Below, in pieces: positions 8,875 to 21,474 of a stretch of 64,000 bases of DNA (its first letter is position 1; every line of letters starts with the position of its first letter). A model generated the notes under the pieces. The model was not told where the DNA came from. It saw nothing but the letters and a program-made list of their open reading frames with translations, and did not search any database. The translations under genes were made by a program, and so were the position numbers. The stretch lies in assembly GCA_963772335.1 (NCBI GenBank), contig CAVYXF010000001.1, forward strand, positions 744,001 to 808,000, read 5' to 3'. This stretch comes from CAVYXF01 sp963772335. GTDB taxonomy: Bacteria > Pseudomonadota > Alphaproteobacteria > Rhizobiales > Rhodomicrobiaceae.

Positions 8875-10125
8875 ATGGAAATGACTCCCGATACGCAAAT
8901 CCCAATCGCTGAGACTGCGGCGCAGGGCGAATCGCGGGAGAATGGTCCGGGCGTTGCCAAGCAGCCCATCATCGGCCTCTCACGCGCGGAGTTGGCGGAG
9001 GCATTGCGCAGCATCGGCGTGCCGGGCCCGCAGTGCCGGATGCGGGCGTCGCAGCTCTGGGGCTGGTTCTATCAGCGCGGTGTCACCGACTTTGCCGCAA
9101 TGACCAATATCGGCAAGGAGCTGCGCGGCGCACTCGCAGGGCATTTCGATATATCGCGCCCGGATGTCGTGACCGAGCAGGTCTCCTCCGACGGCACGCG
9201 CAAGTGGCTGCTGCGGCTCCCGGGCGGCGCGCCGGGCGAGCGCCCGCAGGAGATTGAGACGGTCTACATCCCCGAGGCCGACCGCGGAACGCTGTGCATC
9301 TCCAGCCAGATTGGCTGTACCCTCACCTGTACCTTCTGCCACACCGGCACACAGCGCCTGGTGCGCAATCTGACCGCGGGCGAAATCGTCGGCCAGGTGC
9401 TGCTGGCGCGCGACCGGCTGGGCGAATGGCCAGGCAGCCAACCGCCCGATCCCCTCGGCCTCCCGGAAGGGGAGCGCAAGATCACCAACATCGTGCTGAT
9501 GGGCATGGGTGAGCCGCTTTATAATTTCGAGAACGTTAGGACCGCCATGGATATCGCCTCCGATGGCGAAGGGCTGTCCGTCTCCAAGCGGCGCATTACG
9601 CTCTCCACCTCCGGTATCGTGCCGATGATGGAGCGAGCCGGCGCTGAAGCGGGCCTTATGCTCGCGGTATCGCTGCACGCGGTGCGCGACGAACTACGTG
9701 ACGTCCTGGTGCCGATCAACCGCAAATACCCGATCGCCGAACTCATCGCCGCCTGCCGTAACTATCCGGGCCTGTCCAACGCGCGGCGCATCACCTTCGA
9801 ATATGTGATGCTGAAGGGCGTCAACGACAGTGTCACCGAAGCGCGCGAGCTGGTGCGGCTGCTGGCTGGCATTCCGGCCAAGATCAATCTCATCCCGTTC
9901 AACCCCTGGCCGGGCGCGCCCTATGAATGCTCGGACTGGGAGCAGATCGAGCGCTTCGCCGAGGTGGTCAACCGCGCCGGTTATGCGAGCCCGATCCGGA
10001 CCCCCCGGGGTCGAGACATTATGGCGGCCTGCGGCCAGCTCAAATCCGCCAGCGAAAAGCTCAAGGCCAGCTTGCGGCGCGACGGAGCGCCGCTTCCTTC
10101 CAATGTCGGGGGCGCGGTGTCCTGA
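8875..10125 (+). CDS. rlmN: 23S rRNA (adenine-C2)-methyltransferase RlmN
   Basis: RlmN is a radical SAM enzyme that methylates C2 of A2503 in 23S rRNA and A37 in some tRNAs. The 4Fe-4S cluster ligands are C148, C152 and C155 in GCTLTCTFCHTGTQ. MGMGEPLYNFENV and LSTSGIVPMM are other family motifs. The C-terminal methyl-accepting cysteine is in MAACGQLK. The frame is open from a TTG at 8863, but ATG 8875 or 8881 is the likelier start. The length of about 416 residues is somewhat long because of an N-terminal extension. The following membrane protein starts one base after the stop, so they are probably co-translated. Confidence 0.95.
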   Translation: MEMTPDTQIPIAETAAQGESRENGPGVAKQPIIGLSRAELAEALRSIGVPGPQCRMRASQLWGWFYQRGVTDFAAMTNIGKELRGALAGHFDISRPDVVTEQVSSDGTRKWLLRLPGGAPGERPQEIETVYIPEADRGTLCISSQIGCTLTCTFCHTGTQRLVRNLTAGEIVGQVLLARDRLGEWPGSQPPDPLGLPEGERKITNIVLMGMGEPLYNFENVRTAMDIASDGEGLSVSKRRITLSTSGIVPMMERAGAEAGLMLAVSLHAVRDELRDVLVPINRKYPIAELIAACRNYPGLSNARRITFEYVMLKGVNDSVTEARELVRLLAGIPAKINLIPFNPWPGAPYECSDWEQIERFAEVVNRAGYASPIRTPRGRDIMAACGQLKSASEKLKASLRRDGAPLPSNVGGAVS

Positions 10126-10126
10126 C

Positions 10127-10573
10127 ATGCGGATCAGCGCGGCGGTCAACCGTATCCTGGCTGTGCTGTTCGGCTTCGTGCTTGCTGTGATTGCGGGCGG
10201 CATAACGCTGTTCTTCATCGGCTCGCGCTGGGCGGCTCAGGAAGTCGCTTCGCAGATGCCGGACAATGCGGAAGAGTTGCCGCATTTCTTCAACGAGGCG
10301 CTCGGGATGTTTGCCTTCCTGTTTACCGTCGCGCCTGTCCTAACGCTCGCTCCGGCCGTGGTGGCCGTCGTGGTCGGTGAGATCGCGCGTATCCGGTCGC
10401 TGCTCTATTACGTGATTGCCGGAGGTGCCGCGGCAGCACTGATGCCGCTGATCGCTGCTCCTTACCAGGCAGCGGAGAACACGACTTATAACGCGCCCTA
10501 TTTCTCGATCATGGCGAGTGCTGGCTTTGCCGCGGGCCTGATCTACTGGCTGCTCGCCGGCCGACGCGCTTAG
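10127..10573 (+). CDS. Unrecognised inner-membrane protein
   Basis: This is a 148-residue hydrophobic protein that I do not recognise. About four transmembrane helices are visible: residues 10-33 (ILAVLFGFVLAVIAGGITLF), 60-85 (LGMFAFLFTVAPVLTLAPAV), 95-110 and 125-143. Charged loops lie between them. Its ATG follows the rlmN stop by one base, without a strong separate ribosome site, which suggests translational coupling. No catalytic motif is apparent. Confidence 0.75.
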   Translation: MRISAAVNRILAVLFGFVLAVIAGGITLFFIGSRWAAQEVASQMPDNAEELPHFFNEALGMFAFLFTVAPVLTLAPAVVAVVVGEIARIRSLLYYVIAGGAAAALMPLIAAPYQAAENTTYNAPYFSIMASAGFAAGLIYWLLAGRRA

Positions 10574-10652
10574 ACGGCTTATTCCAAAGGCAATTCAGCA
10601 CTATATTGAATGAGCTCAGCGCCCAGCGGGCTGCCGCCCGCAACGGCATCCG

Positions 10653-15149
<4,497 letters not shown>

Positions 15150-15194
15150 TTCCAAGTCAGCCGGCGTGTCTTGTGCCGAGCGCCGGGCGCTGTT

Positions 15195-16088
15195 ATGGCT
15201 CACGCCATGAAAGCCCGCCGCCGCCTTCTCGCCTTCGCAGCCCTCCTGCTGATGCTGGTCGGGGCGTGGTTTGTCGCTGTCTGGGATGGCGCCTGGTACC
15301 GCAGCATAGACCAGGTGCAGATGGCGATGCGCCACCTCAACCGGAAACTGCACTACGGCCTCGGCTGGCAGCTGCCCGGCACGCCCGATCTGGCGGCGCT
15401 CGATGAGCGACTTAAAGAGAAGAACCTCAAACGCGGCGACGCCGTCTTCATCCGTGTGTTCAAGAGCGAGCTGGAGTTAGAGCTGTGGATGCAGCAGGGC
15501 GACCGCTTCGTGCTGTTTGCCACCTACCCGATCTGCTACTATTCGGGCCAGCTCGGTCCGAAGCTGCGCCAGGGTGACCGGCAGTCACCAGAGGGCTTTT
15601 ATACAATCGCCAAAGGGCAGCTCAACCCGAACAGCCACTGGTTCCGCGCCTTTAATGTCGGCTTCCCGAATCTGTTCGATCAGGCGCATGGCCGCACCGG
15701 CTCCTATCTGATGGTGCATGGCGGCTGCTCATCGATCGGATGCTATGCCATGACCAATCCGGTCATCGGCGAGATCTGGCAGCTCGTGACCGCCGCGCTC
15801 GACAATGGCCAGGGGAGCTTTGCCATGCATATCCTGCCCTTCCATCTCACCGAGGCGAGGCTGCACGCCTACGAAGACAACCCATGGGCTGAGTTCTGGC
15901 GCGAGCTGAAGCCCGGCTACGACCTGTTCGAGGCGACCCACGTTCCGCCGCAGATCAGCATCTGCGAGAAACACTATGCTGTCGTGCCGGGGGCTCCCGG
16001 CACGAAAGGAAGCGCGCTGCGCGCCGGTTGTCCGCTGGGCACGGGCGGCTCCAGCGCTGGCAATGCCCCGCTGCCGGGCGCTGGCTGA
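15195..16088 (+). CDS. YafK-like L,D-transpeptidase family protein
   Basis: The 297-residue protein has an N-terminal signal anchor (RRRLLAFAALLLMLVGAWFVAVW) and a YkuD catalytic domain. The active-site segment is LMVHGGCSSIGCYAMTN, which carries the His and the nucleophilic Cys in the YafK-type arrangement. L,D-transpeptidases cross-link peptidoglycan stems or attach proteins to them; YafK (DpaA) instead releases murein-bound lipoprotein, so the exact reaction is open. The C-terminus is Gly/Ala/Pro-rich. ATG 15195 is preferred over an upstream TTG at 15171; ATG 15207 is also possible. It follows the helicase gene after 45 bases. Confidence 0.85.
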   Translation: MAHAMKARRRLLAFAALLLMLVGAWFVAVWDGAWYRSIDQVQMAMRHLNRKLHYGLGWQLPGTPDLAALDERLKEKNLKRGDAVFIRVFKSELELELWMQQGDRFVLFATYPICYYSGQLGPKLRQGDRQSPEGFYTIAKGQLNPNSHWFRAFNVGFPNLFDQAHGRTGSYLMVHGGCSSIGCYAMTNPVIGEIWQLVTAALDNGQGSFAMHILPFHLTEARLHAYEDNPWAEFWRELKPGYDLFEATHVPPQISICEKHYAVVPGAPGTKGSALRAGCPLGTGGSSAGNAPLPGAG

Positions 16089-16107
16089 CCAACGCGCGGA
16101 ACAGTCG

Positions 16108-18309
16108 TCATGCCGCGTCGTTGAGCGGCGGCCAGGGATTGCGGCGTTCATCGCTGGGGCCGCTCTTGATGAATTTGAGGCCGATATGGCTCTGGTTCTG
16201 CCAGACCACGATGCCTTCGGCGACCTGGGTCCCGAGATCGACGCGCACCCTGTCTCCCTGTGCAAGTTCGGCGACGCGCTCGATGCGGACGCCCGTTTCG
16301 CTGAGATCCACCATACGGGTCTCGAAGCGCTGCTGCTCGGAGTGCACGAACACCACATGACTGATGGGATCACGCGGCGCTGTCCTGCGATCTGCATCAT
16401 TGATGGCCGCCGGGTCGCCTTCGCTTGAGACAACGCGCTCCGCCGGAATGCTCACCAGTACGGCCGTCCCTATATTGGGCGTGCTTTCCACACTCACGGT
16501 GGCGCCGTGCAGCTCGGCAAGTTGCACGGCAAGCGGCAGGCCAAGGCCAGTGCCCTCATAGCGGCGGGCCAGCCGATTATCGACTTGGTGAAAAAGCTCC
16601 AGGGCGCTCGCCACCTCTTCCTCGGTCATGCCGATGCCGGTGTCAGTCACGCCAAGCGCCAGGCGCCCGTCTGCCAGATGCTGGCAACGCAGCGTCACCA
16701 ACCCGGCCGGCGGAGTGAATTTGATGGCGTTTGAGAGCAGGTTGATCACGATCTGCTTGAACTTGGTCTCGTCACAGCGCAACAGCGTTCCATCAGCCGG
16801 CAGATCGACGACGAGGTTGATGTGACCAGCGGCCGCCTGAGGCCTGACGGCCAGCAGCGCCGCAGAGATCATATCGTCGAGCCCGGCGATCTCCTCGGCG
16901 AGCGTGAACTTGCCGGCCTCGATTTTGGCCACATCGAGAACATCGTTGATGATGTTCAGGAGGTGCACGCCCGAGACCTGGATATCTGCCGCGCAGTCCG
17001 CATAGCGTGCCAGATCGTCAGCAAAAATCCGGTCGCGGATAATCTCGGCAAAGCCGATAATGGCATTGAGCGGCGTGCGAAGCTCGTGGCTCATATTGGC
17101 CAGAAAAGAGGATTTGGCCCGGCTTGCCTCCTCCGCCTCGCGTTTGGCAAATTCCAACTTGGCGTTCGTGTCTTGAAGTTTCAGCCGCTCGCTGGCCAAT
17201 TCCGTGCTCGTGCTCAGCAATTCCCCGCGTTGCGCCACGAGATCCTCGTTCACATCGCGCAGCTTCTTACTCTCCTGCTGGAGGGCAATCTCGCGGTCCA
17301 CGCGGCGATCGATCTCGCGGTTCAGCATCAGAACCATGAACAGCGGCAGCGCGATGGCGATAGCGCCGAGGGCAAGCACGAGCTCGGCGTGCCGGTTGGC
17401 CGCAGCGAGCGCTTCCGCCTTGCCCAGCCCAACGACCACGATCAGCGGGTAGCCCGCAACGGCATTCCAGTGGTAAAGGCGGGCGACACCGTCAACTTTG
17501 CTCGCCGAAGTGTAAGAACCGCTCTCCATGTGGGCGGAATCGATCACCGACCGGGCGTCGGGGATGGCCATGCCGATGCGGCTGCCGTCATTGTCCGGCA
17601 CGGCCGTAAAGCGCGCGCGAATGATGCCGTCTTTGCCGACCAGCGCCGTAATCCCGCTCATCCCGAGATTGACGCGTTTGTGCAGTCCGGTGAGGAATTC
17701 CGGGTTGAGCGAAAATACCAGGACGCCGCCAAATGAACCGTCTGGTTTCGCGAGCCGCTTTGTCGCCTGCAGCGTAACGATGTTGGAAACCCGCCCGCGC
17801 ACGGGCTTGCTGATGAACATGCCGAGATTGGGATTGTCGCGATGCACGCGGAAATGCTCGCGGTCGGAAAGATTGATGGGCTTAGGGTGCGGATCGAGCG
17901 TCGTTGAGACCAGCATCCCGTCGGCATCGATGAGGCCCACTTGGACTGTCGATGCTGCGAGTTCGGGAACCTGCCGCGTCCATTCGGACAGGTCAAACGC
18001 CGCGCCTTCGGTTTCGATGCGCTGGCGCAGCAGATCCATCGCTCCGGAGACATTGTCCATCACTCGGCGGACCTGCTCTTCGAAGGCAGCGGAGAGGTTG
18101 GCAGCGTCGCTTTCGGCGCGCTGGATAGCCACGCGGCGCTGTTCAACGACGACGGCTCCGACAAGTGCTGTGATCGCCAGGGCAATCAGGGCGCAAAAGG
18201 CGATGATGCGGCGCTTGAGCTGGCGGCCCGAAAGGCAAATGGATTTAGCGATTGCGCAATCCGCATCGCAGGGATCCATCTGAATTTCGCCGGTTTCGGT
18301 CAACGCCAT
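16108..18309 (-). CDS. Membrane sensor histidine kinase with C-terminal PilZ domain
   Basis: The 733-residue protein contains, in order: TM1 (35-55), an extracytoplasmic dCache-like sensor (about 60-300), TM2 (308-329), a coiled coil (340-400), a HisKA domain with H408 in MSHELRTP, and an HATPase domain with N527, D556 in TDTGIGM and GTGLGLPLA at 586. A C-terminal PilZ domain (640-718) has R642xxxR646 and DLSETG at 668-673, the residues that bind cyclic di-GMP in known PilZ proteins. No receiver domain is fused. The product probably integrates a periplasmic signal with cyclic di-GMP levels, which is inference. No partner response regulator is adjacent; it faces the L,D-transpeptidase gene tail to tail with a 19-base gap. 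Confidence 0.9.
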   Translation of the reverse strand: MALTETGEIQMDPCDADCAIAKSICLSGRQLKRRIIAFCALIALAITALVGAVVVEQRRVAIQRAESDAANLSAAFEEQVRRVMDNVSGAMDLLRQRIETEGAAFDLSEWTRQVPELAASTVQVGLIDADGMLVSTTLDPHPKPINLSDREHFRVHRDNPNLGMFISKPVRGRVSNIVTLQATKRLAKPDGSFGGVLVFSLNPEFLTGLHKRVNLGMSGITALVGKDGIIRARFTAVPDNDGSRIGMAIPDARSVIDSAHMESGSYTSASKVDGVARLYHWNAVAGYPLIVVVGLGKAEALAAANRHAELVLALGAIAIALPLFMVLMLNREIDRRVDREIALQQESKKLRDVNEDLVAQRGELLSTSTELASERLKLQDTNAKLEFAKREAEEASRAKSSFLANMSHELRTPLNAIIGFAEIIRDRIFADDLARYADCAADIQVSGVHLLNIINDVLDVAKIEAGKFTLAEEIAGLDDMISAALLAVRPQAAAGHINLVVDLPADGTLLRCDETKFKQIVINLLSNAIKFTPPAGLVTLRCQHLADGRLALGVTDTGIGMTEEEVASALELFHQVDNRLARRYEGTGLGLPLAVQLAELHGATVSVESTPNIGTAVLVSIPAERVVSSEGDPAAINDADRRTAPRDPISHVVFVHSEQQRFETRMVDLSETGVRIERVAELAQGDRVRVDLGTQVAEGIVVWQNQSHIGLKFIKSGPSDERRNPWPPLNDAA

Positions 18310-18423
18310 GTGCTACAGCTAAGGATTGGACATCCTAAGGTTGTAGCCAAATAGGCAGAACACGGCTACCGCGACTGGAGTTTAAGCTTAGCGGATGATG
18401 ACTTTGGCGAGGGAAGAGAGAAG

Positions 18424-19257
18424 CTACTGAAAATCAAAAAAGGAAGCGCCCTGCAGCACCAGCACCTTCGGCTGGGGTGGCAGGCTCGCCGCCGAGACCG
18501 TTACGCCCGAGCTCTTGCTCTCCTCCACCTCGAAGCTTTCGCCAAGCTTTGCCAGGAATGCCTGGAGTGTTGCCGGCCCAAACATATGCATCGGCAGGAT
18601 AAGTCGCGCTTTGAGTAATCGCAACACCTCCACCATTGCCTCCTGCTTCATGGTGTAGGAACCGTCAACGGGCACCATGACCACGTCCAACTGACCGATC
18701 AGCGCCACATGTTCCGGCCCGAGGGTGTGATGGAGATGACCGAGATGGCCGATGCACAGCCCGGCGATCTCGAAGATGAAGATGGAATTGCCGTCCTTCT
18801 CGAAGGCGCCGGTCATCCATGAGCGAATATCGGTGGTGACATTGCGGACATAGACGTCGCCGACATGCAGGTTGTGCTGCGCCGGATGTCCGTCGGTACC
18901 CCAGCCCCGCAGCACATATTTGATCTTGGGGTCGGGATAATCGGTGTAATGAGTTGAATGCGCATGATTCATCGTTACGATGTCAGGCAGCGGACCAGAA
19001 CCCGCATAGCCGGCATAATCGGTTGCGATGACCAGTCCTTCAGGGCTTTCGATGCGAAAGGTCGCGTGGCCGACAAACGTGATCCGCACCTCGCCCTGGG
19101 CGGCTTGCGCTGTCCGGAGCGCCACAAACTGCACACCGGGCGTGCTTTCCGCGATCGCCATGCAGCGGCTCGTCTGCGCCGCGCTGGGCGCGGCGGCAAG
19201 GCAAAGCGTGCAGACCGCAAGAAGAATGGCCCCCGCAAGGCGGCGCGCAGCTTCCAT
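18424..19257 (-). CDS. Secreted MBL-fold metallo-hydrolase-like protein
   Basis: This 277-residue protein begins with a signal peptide (LAGAILLAVCTLCLAAAPSAA). ATG 19257 is chosen because GAGAGGAG lies upstream; the frame is open from 19311. The metallo-beta-lactamase fold is visible in ITFVGHATFRIESPEG and TDYAGYAG. The metal motif reads NHAHSTHYTD, that is HxHxxH with Thr where the canonical HxHxDH has Asp. A later GHLGHLHHTL and PMHMFGP supply further histidines. It resembles UlaG-like proteins more than beta-lactamases. The substrate is unknown and the altered metal site leaves activity in doubt. Confidence 0.82.
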   Translation of the reverse strand: MEAARRLAGAILLAVCTLCLAAAPSAAQTSRCMAIAESTPGVQFVALRTAQAAQGEVRITFVGHATFRIESPEGLVIATDYAGYAGSGPLPDIVTMNHAHSTHYTDYPDPKIKYVLRGWGTDGHPAQHNLHVGDVYVRNVTTDIRSWMTGAFEKDGNSIFIFEIAGLCIGHLGHLHHTLGPEHVALIGQLDVVMVPVDGSYTMKQEAMVEVLRLLKARLILPMHMFGPATLQAFLAKLGESFEVEESKSSGVTVSAASLPPQPKVLVLQGASFFDFQ

Positions 19258-19513
19258 CAGCCTGGTGCTCCTCTCACGCTCAACTTGTGGCTCGAGCGTA
19301 ACACGCGCCATCGCCCATTGGCGAGGTCGGGAGCCGCGTCAGACTGGCACGTGATGGTTCACTTCATGTTGAACAGCGCGCGGGGCGAGCCAGCCCCCTC
19401 GGCTTCGAAGCGCCGGTGCTTTTATCAAGTTCTCAACGCATCTCTACGCAATAGCTTAAAAAATCAGGCTAGAGTGGGATGACAAAGTTGCATTTAAACT
19501 CTAGATTCTGTGC

Positions 19514-20263
19514 ATGAACCTAATGACCTCCGGCGATCTCTCTCCGTTTCGCCAGACCGAGACCTGGATTTTCGATCTCGACAACACACTCTACCCGGCA
19601 GAGTGCAACCTTTTCGCGCAGCTCGATCAGCGCATGGGCGCGTTCATTGCCGAACTGCTCGGCGTGAGCGTGGAAGAGGCAAAGCGCATCCAGAAAGACT
19701 ATTATTACCGCTATGGCACCACCCTTGCCGGCCTGATGCGCGAGCATGGGCTTGCGCCCGAGCGCTTTCTCGACTTCGTGCATGACATCGATCTTGCGCC
19801 GGTCTGCGAAGCGCCGGCCCTCGGCGCAGCCCTCGAGCGGCTGCCAGGCAAGAAATATATCTTCACCAACGGCTCGCGCCGCCATGCTGAACGGGTGGCC
19901 GCAAAGCTCGGCGTGCTACACCATTTCGACGATTTGTTCGACATCGCCGCATGCAACTACGTGCCGAAGCCATCGGCCGACGCGTACAACGCCTTTCTCA
20001 AGGCGCACGGCGTGGCCGCAAAAGCGGCTGCCATGTTCGAGGACCTGCCACATAATCTGGAGAGTCCCCATGCGCTCGGCATGGCAACAGTGCTGGTGCG
20101 CGCTACCAACTATGACCATCCGGCGCAGCGGGCGATGACCGAGTGGCGCGTGCTGCCGCCCCACATCCACCACATCACCGACGACCTCACGGGTTTTCTC
20201 GAGCAGGTGCTGACCGCGACCAACGAAGCGGCAGCAGCGGAGCCTGCGGAGAAGGAAGACTAG
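19514..20263 (+). CDS. HAD-superfamily pyrimidine 5'-nucleotidase
   Basis: The 249-residue cytosolic protein has the HAD motifs in order: DLDNTLYP (nucleophile Asp and acid Asp), FTNGSRRHAE (motif II), the Lys of VPKPSADAY (motif III) and EDLPHNL (motif IV). The cap domain and DLDNTLYP wording match the SSM1/PYNR group of pyrimidine 5'-nucleotidases that dephosphorylate UMP and CMP. In many Hyphomicrobiales this gene lies next to dapD, as here. No strong ribosome site precedes ATG 19514. Confidence 0.88.
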   Translation: MNLMTSGDLSPFRQTETWIFDLDNTLYPAECNLFAQLDQRMGAFIAELLGVSVEEAKRIQKDYYYRYGTTLAGLMREHGLAPERFLDFVHDIDLAPVCEAPALGAALERLPGKKYIFTNGSRRHAERVAAKLGVLHHFDDLFDIAACNYVPKPSADAYNAFLKAHGVAAKAAAMFEDLPHNLESPHALGMATVLVRATNYDHPAQRAMTEWRVLPPHIHHITDDLTGFLEQVLTATNEAAAAEPAEKED

Positions 20264-20631
20264 GAGGACAAGAGCCGGCGCGGAACAAGGGCTTGGCCGT
20301 CCGACGTTGCCGTTAATGGGTGGTCCTAGTCTGAGAGAGGACGGGAATCAATAAAGGACTGGGGCGTTGCTGCTCCCCGGCGATGGCGGGAGAGGCGAGC
20401 GTTGTAGGCGACATAACGGTGGTGGCGAGGACGGCTTTGACCAGTGTGCTCATGATCATCTCCATCTGGCGGTCCGTTCTCTTGATGGGGGTGGGGTTTG
20501 GCCGCCGCATCTCTTCCGTCGCGCAACGCCGATGAAAGGTTCAAACCTCCCGCTCATAGCCGTTGACAAGGCACTGTGGCACGGCCACCAAAGACGCGAG
20601 AAGCGAGAACCAGCGCGAGGCAGCCCTCACC
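20264..20631. other. Intergenic region upstream of dapD
   Basis: This gap of 368 bases between the nucleotidase and dapD contains the possible small leftward gene at 20313-20453 and must hold the dapD promoter if dapD is not read through. No hairpin with a T-run was seen. Confidence 0.4.
20313..20453 (-). CDS. Possible small exported peptide (46 residues)
   Basis: A leftward frame in the gap before dapD starts at ATG 20453 with a good ribosome site, GGAGATGATC, the same as precedes the small secreted protein at 34586. The first 25 residues look like a signal peptide (KAVLATTVMSPTTLASPAIA, cleavage after AIA), leaving a 21-residue Arg/Pro-rich tail. I do not recognise it; it could be a chance frame. 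Confidence 0.35.
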   Translation of the reverse strand: MSTLVKAVLATTVMSPTTLASPAIAGEQQRPSPLLIPVLSQTRTTH

Positions 20632-21474
20632 ATGACCGATACGCTCAAATCTGTGATCGAAGCGGCCTTCGACGCGCGCGAAGGCATCAGCCCGGCAAGC
20701 CAGGGCGAGGTCCGCACCGCGGTCGATGAGGCGCTCAGCCTGCTCGATAAGGGCGAGGTGCGGGTTGCCGAGAAGCAGGGCCATGACTGGGTGGTCAATC
20801 AGTGGCTGAAGAAGGCCGTGCTGCTCTCCTTCCGCCTGAACGACATGACCGTGATGGGTGGCGGCAGCGTGCCTTGGCCCTGGTGGGACAAGGTCCCGAT
20901 GAAGTTCGAGGGCTGGGGTGCGAACGAGTTCAAGGCAGCCGGATTTCGTGCCGTACCCGGCGCCATCGTACGACGCTCGGCCTACATCGCACCGGGCGTG
21001 GTGCTGATGCCAAGCTTCGTCAATCTCGGCGCCTATGTCGACAAGGGTACGATGATCGACACCTGGGCGACGGTCGGCTCCTGCGCGCAAATCGGGAAGA
21101 ACTGTCATATTTCCGGCGGCGCCGGCATCGGCGGCGTGCTCGAGCCGTTACAGGCCGGCCCGGTGATCATTGAGGACAATTGCTTTATCGGCGCGCGCTC
21201 GGAGGTGGCGGAGGGCGTGATCGTCGGCGAGGGCTCAGTGCTCTCGATGGGCATCTATCTCGGCCAGTCCACCAAGATTGTCGACCGCGAGGCCGGCACC
21301 ATCACTTATGGCCGGGTTCCGCCCTATTCAGTGATCGTGCCCGGCACCCTGCCCAGCCACAAGGACCTGCCGAGCGGCGCGCCGGGGCCGAACCTTTATT
21401 GCGCGGTGATCGTCAAGCGCGTGGACGAGAAGACCCGCGAGAAGACCTCCATCAACGAGCTGCTGCGGGATTGA
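20632..21474 (+). CDS. dapD: 2,3,4,5-tetrahydropyridine-2,6-dicarboxylate N-succinyltransferase
   Basis: DapD transfers succinyl from succinyl-CoA to tetrahydrodipicolinate in the lysine and meso-diaminopimelate pathway. The 280-residue protein shows an N-terminal helical domain, the substrate motif FRAVPGAIVRRSAYIAPG and a left-handed beta-helix of hexapeptide repeats (VVLMPSFVNLGAYVDKGTMI, GGAGIGGVLEPLQAGPVII, NCFIGARSEV). ATG 20632 matches the family N-terminus; an in-frame upstream extension does not. Its 3' end overlaps that of the convergent glycosyltransferase gene by 23 bases. dapE is not in the window. Confidence 0.96.
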   Translation: MTDTLKSVIEAAFDAREGISPASQGEVRTAVDEALSLLDKGEVRVAEKQGHDWVVNQWLKKAVLLSFRLNDMTVMGGGSVPWPWWDKVPMKFEGWGANEFKAAGFRAVPGAIVRRSAYIAPGVVLMPSFVNLGAYVDKGTMIDTWATVGSCAQIGKNCHISGGAGIGGVLEPLQAGPVIIEDNCFIGARSEVAEGVIVGEGSVLSMGIYLGQSTKIVDREAGTITYGRVPPYSVIVPGTLPSHKDLPSGAPGPNLYCAVIVKRVDEKTREKTSINELLRD

